Assembly: GCA_016124655.1 (NCBI GenBank)
Contig: WGNI01000002.1
Span: forward strand, 186,001-250,000
Direction of reading: 5' to 3'
From: Alphaproteobacteria bacterium
Lineage (GTDB): Bacteria; Pseudomonadota; Alphaproteobacteria; Caulobacterales; Aquidulcibacteraceae
DNA length: 64,000 bases
Each line of letters begins with the position of its first letter. The stretch's first letter is position 1. This document shows positions 26,510 to 36,189 of this stretch, in pieces. Both the position numbers and the translations under genes were made by a program. The notes below the pieces were generated by a model that searched no databases, had not been told where the DNA came from, and saw nothing but the letters and a program-made list of their open reading frames with translations.

Positions 26510-27535
26510 TTAGGCCCCCCGCGACAATTGCGTGCGGATGGCGGCGAGGCGCGTGTCGATCTCAAGGCGGCGGCGCGCGCGCTCCAGCCAGGGGCCGGCG
26601 ACGCGCGCGGCGGGTCCCGACAATCGATTCAGCTCCTGCACCGCGCCAGCCAGATCGTCGGCGGCAAGGCGCTGGCCCGCCCGCTCGACAACGCCGGCCA
26701 CGGTGTCGGTCTCGCCGCGCCGGCGCACGGTCACCCATTGCGCCATGGCGGCCTGGATGCGGCCCCAGAATCCGGCCCCGGCCTGCGCCTGGCGCGCGGC
26801 GCGGATGATGTCGTTTTCGATGTCAGCGAAATCGTCGCGCAATTCATTCCGGGTCGGCGCGCCGGTGCGGGCGAGCGGCGCCAGCGCGCGCACATTGGGG
26901 TCATCGGGAAGCAGTGCGACCAGCGAGGCGTAGGCCTGCTCGAATGGGCCGGAGGAGCGGGAGGCTTCTGACGCCGCCGACACCGCAAAGGCGGCGCGCG
27001 CGGCTTCGCCGGAGGTGCGGGCCGAGGCGGCAATCGCGGGCAAGTCCTGCTGCATGCGCCGCACTTCGGCCGTGAGCGCGATGACTTCGTTGGTGGAAGG
27101 CATCTGTGCGAGCTGTTGCTCCAGCGCGTGCATCTGGCCAGAGAGGGCGAAGACCCGCGCCGCCAGCGGCGCTGCGTCCACCCCGTCTGCGGTGGCGGCC
27201 GTGGCGGTCGGGTCGTTCACGAGATTTTCCAGCGCGCGCACGCGCCCGTCGATGGCCGCCTGGGCCTGCACCAGCTGTTGGGAAGGCGCGCTGGCGGCCG
27301 CCTCAGCCGCGACTTGCGGATCCGGGACGATCTCATCGAGCCGCTGATCGATCAGCGGCAGGCGTGGCGCGATCGCGCCGCCGAACGCGCCGCCAATCCC
27401 CGCCAGCAGGGATAAGATCAGGGCCGTGCCAAACCCGACGCCGCCGCCGCGCCGGACGTGTGACCGATCCGCGGGCTCGAATTCGACGTCGATGGGTTCG
27501 GCGCGGTCGCGTCTGGATGAGTCGCTCGCGCCCAT
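26510..27535 (-). CDS. Mitofilin-related inner-membrane protein
   Basis: This 341-residue protein has a charged N-terminal tail, one membrane helix (about 33-55, GFGTALILSLLAGIGGAFGGA), a coiled-coil-rich middle part (about 75-175) and a C-terminal helical domain. This layout and its place between hemD and hemY match the alphaproteobacterial mitofilin/Mic60 relatives, which shape or scaffold the inner membrane. It lies five bases before hemY in the same direction. Assignment is by architecture and context. Confidence 0.85.
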   Translation of the reverse strand: MGASDSSRRDRAEPIDVEFEPADRSHVRRGGGVGFGTALILSLLAGIGGAFGGAIAPRLPLIDQRLDEIVPDPQVAAEAAASAPSQQLVQAQAAIDGRVRALENLVNDPTATAATADGVDAAPLAARVFALSGQMHALEQQLAQMPSTNEVIALTAEVRRMQQDLPAIAASARTSGEAARAAFAVSAASEASRSSGPFEQAYASLVALLPDDPNVRALAPLARTGAPTRNELRDDFADIENDIIRAARQAQAGAGFWGRIQAAMAQWVTVRRRGETDTVAGVVERAGQRLAADDLAGAVQELNRLSGPAARVAGPWLERARRRLEIDTRLAAIRTQLSRGA

Positions 27536-27651
27536 TGATTCCCCGCACGCTGCGCCGCCCCTTCTGGCGGCCGCGGCCGCTGACGAGAGCGGCCGAACGT
27601 TCGAGTCGCGTTGTACGGCCCCGCCGGGGGCGGCTCAAGTGTCGGCGCCGG

Positions 27652-28347
27652 TCAGGGCAGGATCGCGCGCACAAGCGCATCGTCACGCGGCGCTTCGGCC
27701 ACAATCATGCGGCGCCAGGGCAGGGTTGCGGCGGCGTGCGCCACCTCTGCGCTGATGCAGGCGGCGTCAAGCGCATCCGTGGGCGCATCGGTCGCAAGCT
27801 GCGCGAAGATGCGCGCTGCGCGCGGGCTGTGGAAAATCACGGCGTCCAAGGGCGGCGTGGCGCGCAGCGCGCGCGCCAGCGCCTCGGGCAACGCGTCCAC
27901 GGCCTGCGCGCGGTAGGCGATGACGCGTTCGGCGCTGAACCCGGCTTGGCGCAACGCATCGGCGACATCGACGGCGAGATCTGCGCCGCTGACATGGACT
28001 AGCGCGCCGGCGTCCTTGCGGAACAGCTGCGCGGCGCGCGCGATGAGGGCTGCGGCGTCGCCGTCGGCGGACATCGCGTTGGAAAAGCCGTGCGCGCGCG
28101 CGGCCTGCGCCGTTGCGTCGCCGACGCACAGGACTTGCGCAGCGCGAAACGCGGCCATCGAGCGTGCGGCCGCGCGTGCGCCATTGGCGCTGGTGAACAA
28201 CAGCGCCTGGATCGGACCAGATGGCGGCGGCGGATCAAGGAAGTGTGTACTGAGGAGCGGGGCGACGATCACTTCGGCGCCGCGCGCGATCAGGCGTTGT
28301 GCGGTTTCGTCCGCGCCCGGCTCTGCGCGCGTGACGGCGACGCGCAC
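27652..28347 (-). CDS. hemD: Uroporphyrinogen-III synthase
   Basis: This 231-residue protein matches the poorly conserved HemD family: N-terminal RVAVTRAEPGADETAQRL, the middle ALLFTSANGARAAARS segment and the late VIFHSPRAARIF segment. It closes and isomerises hydroxymethylbilane to uroporphyrinogen III in the cytosol. The start is a TTG or GTG-like codon in the hemC gap of one base, consistent with coupling to hemC. Context (hemC immediately upstream) strengthens the call. Confidence 0.92.
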   Translation of the reverse strand: MRVAVTRAEPGADETAQRLIARGAEVIVAPLLSTHFLDPPPPSGPIQALLFTSANGARAAARSMAAFRAAQVLCVGDATAQAARAHGFSNAMSADGDAAALIARAAQLFRKDAGALVHVSGADLAVDVADALRQAGFSAERVIAYRAQAVDALPEALARALRATPPLDAVIFHSPRAARIFAQLATDAPTDALDAACISAEVAHAAATLPWRRMIVAEAPRDDALVRAILP

Positions 28348-28348
28348 T

Positions 28349-29287
28349 TCAATCGCTCAGGCGCAGCGCATCGCCGGCTTCGTCGCGAATGGCCTGCGCC
28401 ATCGCCAGCCCGAGCGCGCGCGCTGCGGCGGCTGCGTCGTCGCCGAGCGCGTTGTCTGCATCGCGGCGCCAGCGTTGGGCGCCGTCGGGCGTCAGCATTT
28501 CGCCGTGAAAACGCAGGCGATCGCCTTCGACGCGGGCAAGCGCTGCAATCGGCGTGCGGCACGATCCATCGAGACCTTCAAGAAAGGCGCGCTCCGCGGC
28601 GATGGCGATGCGGGTGTCGCGATGATCGACGGCGGCGAACTTTTCGATGTCGCTCGTGCGTGCAGTGATCGCGAGCGCGCCTTGGCAGGCGGCGGGCAGC
28701 ATGTCCTCCACCGGGGTGATGCTGGTGGCGAGATGGGCAAGGTTCAGGCGTTTCAAGCCGGCGAGGGCGAGGAAGGTTGCGTCCACTGCGCCGCGCTGCA
28801 CCTTCTCCAAGCGGGTGCCGACATTGCCGCGCAGCAGCGTGACGGAGAGATTGGGCCGCGCGTGCAGCGTCTGCGCCTGGCGGCGCAAGCTTGCGGTGCC
28901 CACCACCGCGCCGGGCGGCAGGAGCATCAATGATTTCGGTCCGCGTGAAATGAATGCGTCGCGCGGGTCTTCGCGCTCCGGCGTCGCGGCGAGCGCGATG
29001 CCTTCGGGCAGTTGAGTCGGCAAATCCTTCAGCGAGTGGATGGCGCAATCAATGCGCCCGTCCAGCAGCGCTTCATCGAGCTCCTTGGTGAAGAGGCCCT
29101 TGCCGCCGGCGTCGCCAAGCGCGCGATCGGCGATCCGATCGCCGGTGGTGGTGATTTCGATGATCGGCAGCGCGGTTTCGGGATCGTCCAGGCCGAAGGC
29201 TTCGGCCATGCGGTCGCGCAGCCAGCGCGTCTGCGCCAGAGACAGGGGCGAGCCGCGCGCGCCGATGCGCAGGAAAGGCTGCGTCAT
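28349..29287 (-). CDS. hemC: Hydroxymethylbilane synthase (porphobilinogen deaminase)
   Basis: This 312-residue protein has the N-terminal LRIGARGSPLSLAQT, the catalytic HSLKDLP with Asp88, and Cys243 in GLDGSCRTPIAAL that carries the dipyrromethane cofactor. It polymerises four porphobilinogen units to hydroxymethylbilane, in the cytosol. It starts six bases after the stop of the Lrp/AsnC regulator on the same strand, so it may share that transcript. Confidence 0.96.
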   Translation of the reverse strand: MTQPFLRIGARGSPLSLAQTRWLRDRMAEAFGLDDPETALPIIEITTTGDRIADRALGDAGGKGLFTKELDEALLDGRIDCAIHSLKDLPTQLPEGIALAATPEREDPRDAFISRGPKSLMLLPPGAVVGTASLRRQAQTLHARPNLSVTLLRGNVGTRLEKVQRGAVDATFLALAGLKRLNLAHLATSITPVEDMLPAACQGALAITARTSDIEKFAAVDHRDTRIAIAAERAFLEGLDGSCRTPIAALARVEGDRLRFHGEMLTPDGAQRWRRDADNALGDDAAAAARALGLAMAQAIRDEAGDALRLSD

Positions 29288-29293
29288 AGGCGA

Positions 29294-29821
29294 TCAGTGC
29301 GGCGAGACATAGCTGGAGACAAGCCCCAGCGGCGCCGCAGTGGTGCGTTTCGCCACGCGGATGACGATGCGCGACTGCACGTCCTGCACCAGACCGAGGG
29401 ACAGAATTTTGTCGCGGAGGAAGTCGTCATAGGCGTGCATGTCGGTGGTGACGATGCGGAGCATGTAATCCACCGCGCCGGTCACGGTCGCGCAATCGAC
29501 GACCTCCGGCCATTTCTTCACCGCGGCTTCGAAGCGCTCGAGATTTTCCCGCGTGGGCATCTGCAGTTTCGCGGATGCGATGACCTCGAAGGTCAGGCCC
29601 AGGCGGTCGCGGTCCAGCAGCGTAACCTGGCCGGTGATCACGCCGTTTTTCTTCAGCCGCTCGATGCGGCGCCAGCAGGGCGAGGACGACAGACCGACCC
29701 TGTCGGCGATGTCGGCGATGGACAGGCTGGCGTCCTGCTGCAGAATGTCGAGGATTTTGGCGTCGATGGCGTCAAGCTCTTCAGGCAAACTGGCCCCCGG
29801 TTGAGCGTCTTTGGGGTTCAA
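29294..29821 (-). CDS. Lrp/AsnC-family transcriptional regulator (TTG start)
   Basis: This 175-residue protein has the AsnC helix-turn-helix (LSIADIADRVGLSSSPCWRRIERLKKNGVI) and the C-terminal ligand-sensing RAM domain (VDCATVTGAVDYMLRIVTTD). No ATG fits; the TTG at 29821 has AGTGAGG seven bases before it and gives a normal Lrp length, so I chose it. Upstream in-frame sequence runs into the divergent gene and lacks homology. The 108-base divergent region carries nested inverted repeats. It probably controls the indolepyruvate oxidoreductase and itself in response to an amino acid. Confidence 0.88.
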   Translation of the reverse strand: MNPKDAQPGASLPEELDAIDAKILDILQQDASLSIADIADRVGLSSSPCWRRIERLKKNGVITGQVTLLDRDRLGLTFEVIASAKLQMPTRENLERFEAAVKKWPEVVDCATVTGAVDYMLRIVTTDMHAYDDFLRDKILSLGLVQDVQSRIVIRVAKRTTAAPLGLVSSYVSPH

Positions 29822-29834
29822 AATCGCCTCACTT

Positions 29835-29870
29835 TGCGCGATGCTTGCGATAAAGGCAAGCAATTGCGCA
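29835..29870. promoter_or_regulatory. Nested inverted repeat, candidate AsnC/Lrp operator
   Basis: Outer arms TGCGC (29835-29839) and GCGCA (29866-29870) enclose inner arms GCTTGC (29843-29848) and GCAAGC (29856-29861). It lies in the gap between a divergent Lrp-family gene and the indolepyruvate oxidoreductase, where an autoregulated operator is expected. It also straddles the region where the regulator's promoter should be. Confidence 0.5.
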
Positions 29871-29929
29871 TGATTTGAGCAAAAAAGCGTCTCCGGCGCG
29901 CTGGGCCCGGCAAGATTTTGGGAGACCGC

Positions 29930-32900
29930 ATGAGCCGCCGCATCGTCACTTTGGACGACCGCTACGCGCAGGAGGACGGCCGCGTCTTCGTTTCCGGCAT
30001 TCAGGCGCTGGTGCGGCTGCCGCTGGATCAGCGCCGGCTCGACGCCCGACGCGGGCACAAGACGGCCGGCTTCATCTCCGGTTACCGCGGCTCTCCCTTG
30101 GGCGGATATGACCAGCAATTGCAGCGCGCGGAAAAGTTCTTGCGCGCCCACGATATCCATTTCTGGCAGGGCCTGAACGAGGATCTCGGCGCCACGGCAG
30201 TGTGGGGCGCGCAGCAGGTCGGGGTGTTTCCGGGCGCACAGGTCGATGGGGTGTTCGGGCTCTGGTACGGCAAGGCGCCGGGCGTGGACCGGACGGGCGA
30301 CGTGTTCAAGCACGCGAATTTCGCGGGCACGTCCCGGCTGGGCGGCGTGCTCGCCGTGGCCGGCGACGATCATGCCTGCAAGAGTTCTACGCTGCCGTCG
30401 CAATCGGAGTTTGCGTTCATTGACGCGGAAATTCCGGTGCTCAATCCGTCGAGCGTGCAGGAGGTGCTGGATTTCGGCCTCTATGGCTGGGCGCTGTCAC
30501 GCTATGCGGGCGTGTGGACGGGGCTGATTGCGCTCGCGGACACGATGGATTCCGGCGCGGTGATCGAGGTGGGGCTCGATCGTTTCGCGATCGTGGAGCC
30601 GAACGATTTTGTGCTGCCGGAGGCTGGCGTTTCGCTGCGCGGCGGGGATGCGCCGCTCGACAAGGAAATCCGGCTGCGCGGCTGGAAGCTTCCGGCGGCG
30701 CAAGCGTTCGTGCGCGCCAATGGGCTAGACCGCGTCGTGCTGGACAGCCCGCGGCCGCGGTTCGGCATCGTCTCCACCGGGCAGGGCGTGCGCGACGTGT
30801 TCGAAGCGCTGGATGCGCTTGGACTGTCGAATGCAGCGGCGGCCGCGGCGGGCGTTGCGGTGTTCAAGGTCGCCATGGCGTGGCCGCTGGAGCCGTCGCG
30901 TATTTCCGCGTTCGCGCAAACATGCGAGAGCGTGCTCGTCGTGGAGCACAAGCGTGCGCTGATCGAGCCGCAACTGAAGGAAGCGCTTTATCGCGCCGAA
31001 CGCGCGCCGCGCATTCTGGGCAAACATGACGAGACCGGCGCGCCGCTGCTTTCGAATGTCGGCGCGCTTTCGATTCCGGAGATCGCGAAGGCGATTTACG
31101 ATCGCCTGCCGGCTGAGGCGCGCACGGAGAAGGCGAAAGCGTACTTCGATCGCGTCGGCGCCAGTCTTGAGCGCGCGCAAACGCTGCAGGCGGACGTGCA
31201 TCGCAAGCCGCATTATTGCTCCGGCTGCCCGCATAATACCTCGACTGTCGTGCCTGATGGGTCGCGCGCGCTGGCGGGCATCGGCTGCCACTATATGGCG
31301 ACGTTCATGGGTCGCGCCGACATGACGTCGCAAATGGGCGGGGAAGGCGTGGCTTGGGTTGGGCAGGCGCCATTCACGGCGGAAAAGCATGTGTTCGTCA
31401 ATCTGGGCGACGGCACCTATTCGCATTCAGGATCGCTGGCGATCCGCGCAGCGGTGTCGGCGAAGATCAACATCACCTACAAGATATTGTTCAACGGCGC
31501 GGTGGCGATGACCGGCGGACAGGATGTGGAGAGCGGCCAGACGGTCGCGGATCTCGTCCACCAATTGCGCGGCGAAGGCGTGGCGAAGGTCGTTGTCGTG
31601 GCGCAGGACCCGCAGCGGCACATTCAGCGCGGCGATCTCGGCCCGCTGGTGGAGATTTATCATCGCTCACGGCTGGATGAAGTGCAGCGCAGGCTGCGCG
31701 ATACGCCGGGCGTGACGGTGATCATTTACGATCAGGTCTGCGCGACGGAGAAGCGGCGTAAGGTCAAGCGCGGCTTGATGGAGGCGTCGACCTCACGCGC
31801 CTTCATCAATGCGGAGGTCTGCGAAGGCTGCGGCGATTGCTCGCGCGTGTCGAATTGCCTGTCGATCGAACCGCTGGAGACTGAACTCGGCACGAAGCGC
31901 ACGATCAATCAATCAACCTGCAATCAGGATTTGTCTTGCGTGAACGGGTTCTGCCCGAGCTTTGTGACGGTGGACGGCGCGGTGAACGCCAAACGTTTGC
32001 GCGAAAAGAAAACCGTGGACGCCGCCAATCTGCCCGATCCTGCGCCGATCGCGCTCGATCGGCCGTTCAATGTGTTGTTCACTGGCGTGGGCGGCACGGG
32101 CGTGACGACGGTGTCGGCGATCCTTGGCATGGCGGCGCATATCGACGGTATCGCGGCGACGACGCTGGATATGGCGGGGCTGGCGCAGAAGGGCGGGCCG
32201 GTGATCTCGCATTTACGGTTTGCGCGCGAGCCGGAAGACATCCGTTCGGGACGCACGCCGACGGCGAGTGCGGACGCGCTGGTGGCCGGCGACCTGATCG
32301 TGTCGGCGAGCGCGGATGCGCTGGCGCTGTTTGACAAGGACAAGACGCGGGCTGCGGCGAATGCGGATTTGACGCCGACTGCGGAATTCATCTTCGACCG
32401 CAACACGAAGTTTGAAAGCCGTCGGCTGCGCATGCGCGTGGAAAAGGCGGTCGCCGTGCTTGACGCCATCAATGCAGAGGCGCTGGCGGAGGAATATCTC
32501 TACGATCAGCTCTACGCCAACATGATCTTGTTGGGCTTTGCGTGGGCGAAGGGGCTGATCCCGGTGTCGCTCGGCGCCGTGCGCGATGCGATCACGCTCA
32601 ATGGCGCGGGTGTGAAGGACAATCTCACGGCGTTCGATATAGGCCGTGTCGCCGCGCTGGCGCCGGAGCGTCTGGCGAGGATTTCGCCGCCGCGGGTGCC
32701 CGCCGCGCAGCGCTCGATCGACGATCTCATTGCGCATCGCGCGACCCTTTTGGCCACGTATCAGAATGCGGCGTATGCGCAGCGCTATCGCGATCTGGTG
32801 GAGCATGTGCGGCGGAAGGAAAGCGCTGCAGGCCTGGGCGACAAGCTGACGCGCGCGGCTGCGGTCTCGTTCGCGAAGCTGATGGCGTATAAGGACGAGT

Positions 32901-33376
32901 ACGAAGTCGCACGGCTATACACAAACGGCGCATGGGAACAGGCGCTGAAGGATACGTTCGGCGGCGATTACAAGCTCCACTTCCATCTGGCGCCGCCGCT
33001 CTTGGCGCGGCGTGACGCTCAGGGCCGGCTGCAGAAAATGCGCTTCGGCCGTTGGATGCTGCCTGCGTTCCGGGTTCTTGCGCGCCTGAAGGCTCTGCGC
33101 GGAACCGCGTGGGACGTGTTCGGCAAGACCGAAGAGCGCCGCATGGAGCGGCGTCTGCGCGATGACTACGAGACCAATGTGCGGCGTCTTGCGGACGAGA
33201 TTTCACCGCTGACGCACGACATCGCCGTGCGCATCGCGGACATTCCCGATCAAATTCGCGGCTTCGGCCACGTGAAGGAGAAGGCGGTTGCCGACGCCGC
33301 CGCCGCGGAACGCTGGCTTTGGGACGCGTACGATGCAGCCCGCGCTGCGCCCGCGCCAGCGCAAGCGGCAGAGTGA
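29930..33376 (+). CDS. Indolepyruvate ferredoxin oxidoreductase family protein (single-chain)
   Basis: The chain is 1148 residues from the ATG with GGGAGA upstream. It fuses the pyrimidine/TPP domains (early GYRGSPLGGYD, middle YCSGCPHNTSTV and LGDGTYSHSG for TPP), a cysteine-rich segment (CEGCGDCSRVSNC, then CNQDLSCVNGFC) for iron-sulfur binding, and a gamma-type domain (GVGGTGVTTVSAILGMAA). It oxidatively decarboxylates aryl-pyruvates, derived from aromatic or branched amino acids, to acyl-CoA with ferredoxin. In aerobic proteobacteria it acts in amino acid catabolism. It is divergent from an Lrp-family regulator. Confidence 0.94.
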   Translation: MSRRIVTLDDRYAQEDGRVFVSGIQALVRLPLDQRRLDARRGHKTAGFISGYRGSPLGGYDQQLQRAEKFLRAHDIHFWQGLNEDLGATAVWGAQQVGVFPGAQVDGVFGLWYGKAPGVDRTGDVFKHANFAGTSRLGGVLAVAGDDHACKSSTLPSQSEFAFIDAEIPVLNPSSVQEVLDFGLYGWALSRYAGVWTGLIALADTMDSGAVIEVGLDRFAIVEPNDFVLPEAGVSLRGGDAPLDKEIRLRGWKLPAAQAFVRANGLDRVVLDSPRPRFGIVSTGQGVRDVFEALDALGLSNAAAAAAGVAVFKVAMAWPLEPSRISAFAQTCESVLVVEHKRALIEPQLKEALYRAERAPRILGKHDETGAPLLSNVGALSIPEIAKAIYDRLPAEARTEKAKAYFDRVGASLERAQTLQADVHRKPHYCSGCPHNTSTVVPDGSRALAGIGCHYMATFMGRADMTSQMGGEGVAWVGQAPFTAEKHVFVNLGDGTYSHSGSLAIRAAVSAKINITYKILFNGAVAMTGGQDVESGQTVADLVHQLRGEGVAKVVVVAQDPQRHIQRGDLGPLVEIYHRSRLDEVQRRLRDTPGVTVIIYDQVCATEKRRKVKRGLMEASTSRAFINAEVCEGCGDCSRVSNCLSIEPLETELGTKRTINQSTCNQDLSCVNGFCPSFVTVDGAVNAKRLREKKTVDAANLPDPAPIALDRPFNVLFTGVGGTGVTTVSAILGMAAHIDGIAATTLDMAGLAQKGGPVISHLRFAREPEDIRSGRTPTASADALVAGDLIVSASADALALFDKDKTRAAANADLTPTAEFIFDRNTKFESRRLRMRVEKAVAVLDAINAEALAEEYLYDQLYANMILLGFAWAKGLIPVSLGAVRDAITLNGAGVKDNLTAFDIGRVAALAPERLARISPPRVPAAQRSIDDLIAHRATLLATYQNAAYAQRYRDLVEHVRRKESAAGLGDKLTRAAAVSFAKLMAYKDEYEVARLYTNGAWEQALKDTFGGDYKLHFHLAPPLLARRDAQGRLQKMRFGRWMLPAFRVLARLKALRGTAWDVFGKTEERRMERRLRDDYETNVRRLADEISPLTHDIAVRIADIPDQIRGFGHVKEKAVADAAAAERWLWDAYDAARAAPAPAQAAE

Positions 33377-33434
33377 GAACCGCGCGGAACCTGTTCGTGC
33401 ATGCTGGTGTTGATCGTTTCGAAGGAGACGATCC

Positions 33435-33923
33435 ATGCCGAGCGAACGCGACATCGTTGAGACATTCTGGGATGCGCTGAAGTCCGACCGCACCATCATG
33501 CTTTCGCTTGCAGGCGAACGCGGCGGCGATGCGCAGCCGATGACGGCGGTTCTGGATGAGGATCATCCCGAAGGGCCGATCTGGATTTTCTCGGCGAAGG
33601 ATGTCGACCTCGTGCAGGCGGTGCGCGATGGCGGCGCAGCGGTCGCGACATTCGCAAGCAAGGGCCATTCCGTGTTCGCGACTGTGCACGGCGCGCTCAG
33701 CTGTTCCGATGATCGCACGCAAATCGATCGGCTTTGGAACCCGTTCATCGCGGCCTGGTACGAAGGCGGCAAGGATGATCCCAAGCTGCAATTGCTGCGC
33801 TTCGATGCGTCGCGCGCGCACATCTGGCTGAACGAGAACAGTTTGTTCGCCGGCATCGAGGCCGCGCTCGGCGCCGATCCGAAGCGCGACTACCAGGACA
33901 AGACGGCCGACGTTGCGCTTTGA
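33435..33923 (+). CDS. Pyridoxamine 5'-phosphate oxidase-fold protein (general stress type)
   Basis: This 162-residue protein has the split-barrel flavin-binding pattern of general stress protein 26 relatives: DRTIMLSLAGERGGDAQPMT, WIFSAKDVDLV, and LWNPFIAAWYEGGKDDPKLQ. It probably binds FMN or F420-like flavins rather than making pyridoxal phosphate. It is cytosolic. AAGGAGA lies eight bases before the ATG. It stands alone between the oxidoreductase and a small membrane protein. Confidence 0.87.
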   Translation: MPSERDIVETFWDALKSDRTIMLSLAGERGGDAQPMTAVLDEDHPEGPIWIFSAKDVDLVQAVRDGGAAVATFASKGHSVFATVHGALSCSDDRTQIDRLWNPFIAAWYEGGKDDPKLQLLRFDASRAHIWLNENSLFAGIEAALGADPKRDYQDKTADVAL

Positions 33924-33991
33924 GCTGTTCGGAATAGGGAACGTGCGCGGCGTCGGCCACGTTGATCTTTTGGCAAACCAAGGAGGTTGCG

Positions 33992-34144
33992 ATGGCGCAC
34001 GTGGAAGAGGATCACATCGAAGCCACCCCGGTTGAATCGCGCCAGGGCTTTCTCGATCGCCCCGTTTTGGTGGTGCTGGCGCTCTCCACGGGGCTCGCGG
34101 CGCTGGCGATGGCTGCGTTCTTTTTTGGTTCTGCGCTGGGTTAG
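33992..34144 (+). CDS. Small single-helix membrane protein
   Basis: This 50-residue protein starts at an ATG with a very strong ribosome-binding site (AAGGAGGTTGCG). Residues 1-22 are acidic and polar (VEEDHIEATPVESRQG), then residues 25-49 form one membrane helix. I recognise no family. The strong initiation signal is the main evidence that it is expressed. Confidence 0.65.
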   Translation: MAHVEEDHIEATPVESRQGFLDRPVLVVLALSTGLAALAMAAFFFGSALG

Positions 34145-34170
34145 CGCGGCAGACCGCTTGCCCCCGAGGC

Positions 34171-34192
34171 GCGGGACGCGTATCTGTCCCGC
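34171..34192 (+). terminator. 7-bp hairpin before tRNA-Met
   Basis: GCGGGAC and GTCCCGC pair perfectly around GCGTATCT, 26 bases after the small membrane protein's stop and six bases before the tRNA. There is no T-run; it may end the upstream transcript or lie in the tRNA leader. Confidence 0.45.
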
Positions 34193-34197
34193 CCTTC

Positions 34198-34274
34198 GGT
34201 GGCGTAGCTCATCTGGTTAGAGCGTGGGATTCATAACCCCAAGGTAGGTGGTTCAAGTCCACCCGCCACCACCA
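34198..34274 (+). tRNA. tRNA-Met, elongator type (anticodon CAT)
   Basis: The cloverleaf has acceptor GGTGGCG/CGCCACC, D stem GCTC/GAGC, anticodon loop TTCATAA with CAT at 34232-34234, T loop TTCAAGT, discriminator A and an encoded CCA. The paired G1-C72 rules out the initiator. An Ile tRNA with lysidine cannot be fully excluded for a CAT anticodon. The last pair of the anticodon stem (31-39) is an A-C mismatch. Confidence 0.93.
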
Positions 34275-34365
34275 TGTCCCTTACGCGCCGACGTCTCCGG
34301 CCAACCCGGCGCGCGGATTTCGGATCGAGGACTTTGCTCTCACCTCGACCGACCGCGCTGTTCGC

Positions 34366-36189
34366 TCACGCTTCGAACGCGAGGCCCTCGAACGTGCCTT
34401 TCCTGCGCCAGTCTTCAATGAAGCGGAAATAGGCGGACGGGCCGGCGGGATAGCCGACGAACAAATTGACCGCCGGGCCAGGGTCTTTGCCCTCATTGTT
34501 GTAATAGCCTGGCGTGCAATCGGGCGAGCCCAACAGCCGCGGCGGGCCGCCTAGCAACAGCTCTATCCAATCGTCTTGCGCCTTCTGCGTGACCTCCACG
34601 CGCGTCATGCCGTGGTCGCGCGCGTGCTTGACCACAGCCGCGATGGTGCGCGCTGTGTCAGTCAGATTGTGCGGGACATTGGAGATGAGATTTGCGCCCT
34701 GCGTCGGTTGGGCGAAGAACGCATTGGGGAAGCCGTGAACATGCACCCCGTGGAGCGTGCGCATCCCGTCCCCCCAGGCCTCCGACAGTTTCAGTCCGTT
34801 GCGGCCGACCATGTCGAAGCCGGCGCGGCGCTTGTACTCGGTGCCGACTTCAAACCCTGAGGCGTAGATGATGCAATCGAGCGGATAGTGTTGTCCGGCG
34901 ACTATGACGCCGTCTTCGGTGATCTCGGACACGCCTTGGCCGTCGGTGTCCACCAGGTGCGCGCCGGGTTCATTGAACGCCTGCAGGTAGGCGTCGTGGA
35001 AGCAGGGGCGTTTGCACAATTGGCGATACCAGGCCTTCAGCTTCTGCGCGGTTTCCGGATCGTCCACAAGCGCCTCGCAGCGCGCGCGGATTTCCTCCAT
35101 CTTTTCGAAGTCGGCGTCTTCCCAGGCCGCAAGCATGTTGGCTTGCGTCATCTCGCCGGGCGGGAGCGACATGACCTTTTCGCGGATGCGCCGGGCGATG
35201 TCGGTCCAGCCGTCTTGAACGAGATCTTCGGCCGCGAAGCCTCCGGACTGATTGTCTGTGAAGTTCTCCAGCCAGCGCAGCTGCCAGCCCGGCGTTGCGA
35301 TTTCGGCGAACCAATCGGGATCGATCGGCGCATTGGCGCGCACGTCGACGGACGAGGGCGTGCGCTGGAAGACGTAGAGCTCTTTGCAGGCGCGCGCGAG
35401 GTGCGGCACGCACTGCACGGATGTCGCGCCGGTGCCGATCAGGCCGACGCGTTTGTCCGCGAGCTTTTCCATCAGCGCGCCGGACGGATCGCCGCCAGTG
35501 TAGCCGTAATCCCAGCGACTGGTGTGGAAGGAATGACCCTTGAAGCGCTCGATGCCGGGAATGCCGGGCAGTTTGGCGACGTGCAAGGGACCGGTGCCGA
35601 TGCCGATGAATTGCGCGGTGAAGGCGTCGCCGCGATTCGTGCGCACGATCCAGCGCGTGTTCGCGTCGTCCCATTCCAGCGCGTTCACTTCGGTGTGGAA
35701 GAGCGCGTTGTCATACAGGTTGTATTGGCGGCCGATGCGTTGGCATTGCGCGAGGATTTCCGGTGCGTGCGCGTACTTCTCGGTCGGCCGATGCCCGGTC
35801 TCTTCCAGAAGCGGCATGTAGATCATCGAGGCGGTGTCGCATTGCGCGCCGGGATAGCGGTTCCAGTACCAGGTGCCGCCGAAGTCTCCGCCCTTTTCGA
35901 CTATGCGCACATCGGTGACGCCGGCCTCGACCAGCCGTGCGCCGGCGACCAGTCCGGCGAAGCCGCCGCCAATGAAGGCGAAGGTGACGTGATCGGTTTT
36001 TGGCGCGCGATCGACGACGGGCGTGTAGGGATCGTCGAGATAGTGGGCGAGCTGATCCTTGATCTGGATGTATTGATCGTTGCCGTCCGCGCGCAGACGC
36101 TTGTCGCGCTCCTCGCGATACTTCCGACGCAGCGCATCCTTGTCGAACGCAGGGGCCTTGGGCCGCGCTTCGGATTCCAGCGTCGTCAT
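34366..36189 (-). CDS. Flavin-containing monooxygenase (Baeyer-Villiger type)
   Basis: This 607-residue protein has an N-terminal helical extension of about 65 residues, an FAD-binding GGGFAG at 74-79, and the Baeyer-Villiger fingerprint FxGxxxHxxxW at F216, G218, H222, W226 followed by Asp227, just before an NADPH-binding GTGATS segment. It inserts oxygen next to a ketone to give an ester or lactone, using NADPH and O2, in the cytosol. It is divergent from an alpha/beta hydrolase that could cleave the ester. The substrate (aliphatic, cyclic or steroid-like ketone) is not determinable. Confidence 0.92.
   Translation of the reverse strand: MTTLESEARPKAPAFDKDALRRKYREERDKRLRADGNDQYIQIKDQLAHYLDDPYTPVVDRAPKTDHVTFAFIGGGFAGLVAGARLVEAGVTDVRIVEKGGDFGGTWYWNRYPGAQCDTASMIYMPLLEETGHRPTEKYAHAPEILAQCQRIGRQYNLYDNALFHTEVNALEWDDANTRWIVRTNRGDAFTAQFIGIGTGPLHVAKLPGIPGIERFKGHSFHTSRWDYGYTGGDPSGALMEKLADKRVGLIGTGATSVQCVPHLARACKELYVFQRTPSSVDVRANAPIDPDWFAEIATPGWQLRWLENFTDNQSGGFAAEDLVQDGWTDIARRIREKVMSLPPGEMTQANMLAAWEDADFEKMEEIRARCEALVDDPETAQKLKAWYRQLCKRPCFHDAYLQAFNEPGAHLVDTDGQGVSEITEDGVIVAGQHYPLDCIIYASGFEVGTEYKRRAGFDMVGRNGLKLSEAWGDGMRTLHGVHVHGFPNAFFAQPTQGANLISNVPHNLTDTARTIAAVVKHARDHGMTRVEVTQKAQDDWIELLLGGPPRLLGSPDCTPGYYNNEGKDPGPAVNLFVGYPAGPSAYFRFIEDWRRKGTFEGLAFEA

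Noticed and set aside
34198..34274. Initiator tRNA-fMet
   Set aside because: Position 1 pairs with 72 (G-C) and the GGG/CCC block is not at 29-31/39-41, so it is elongator type.
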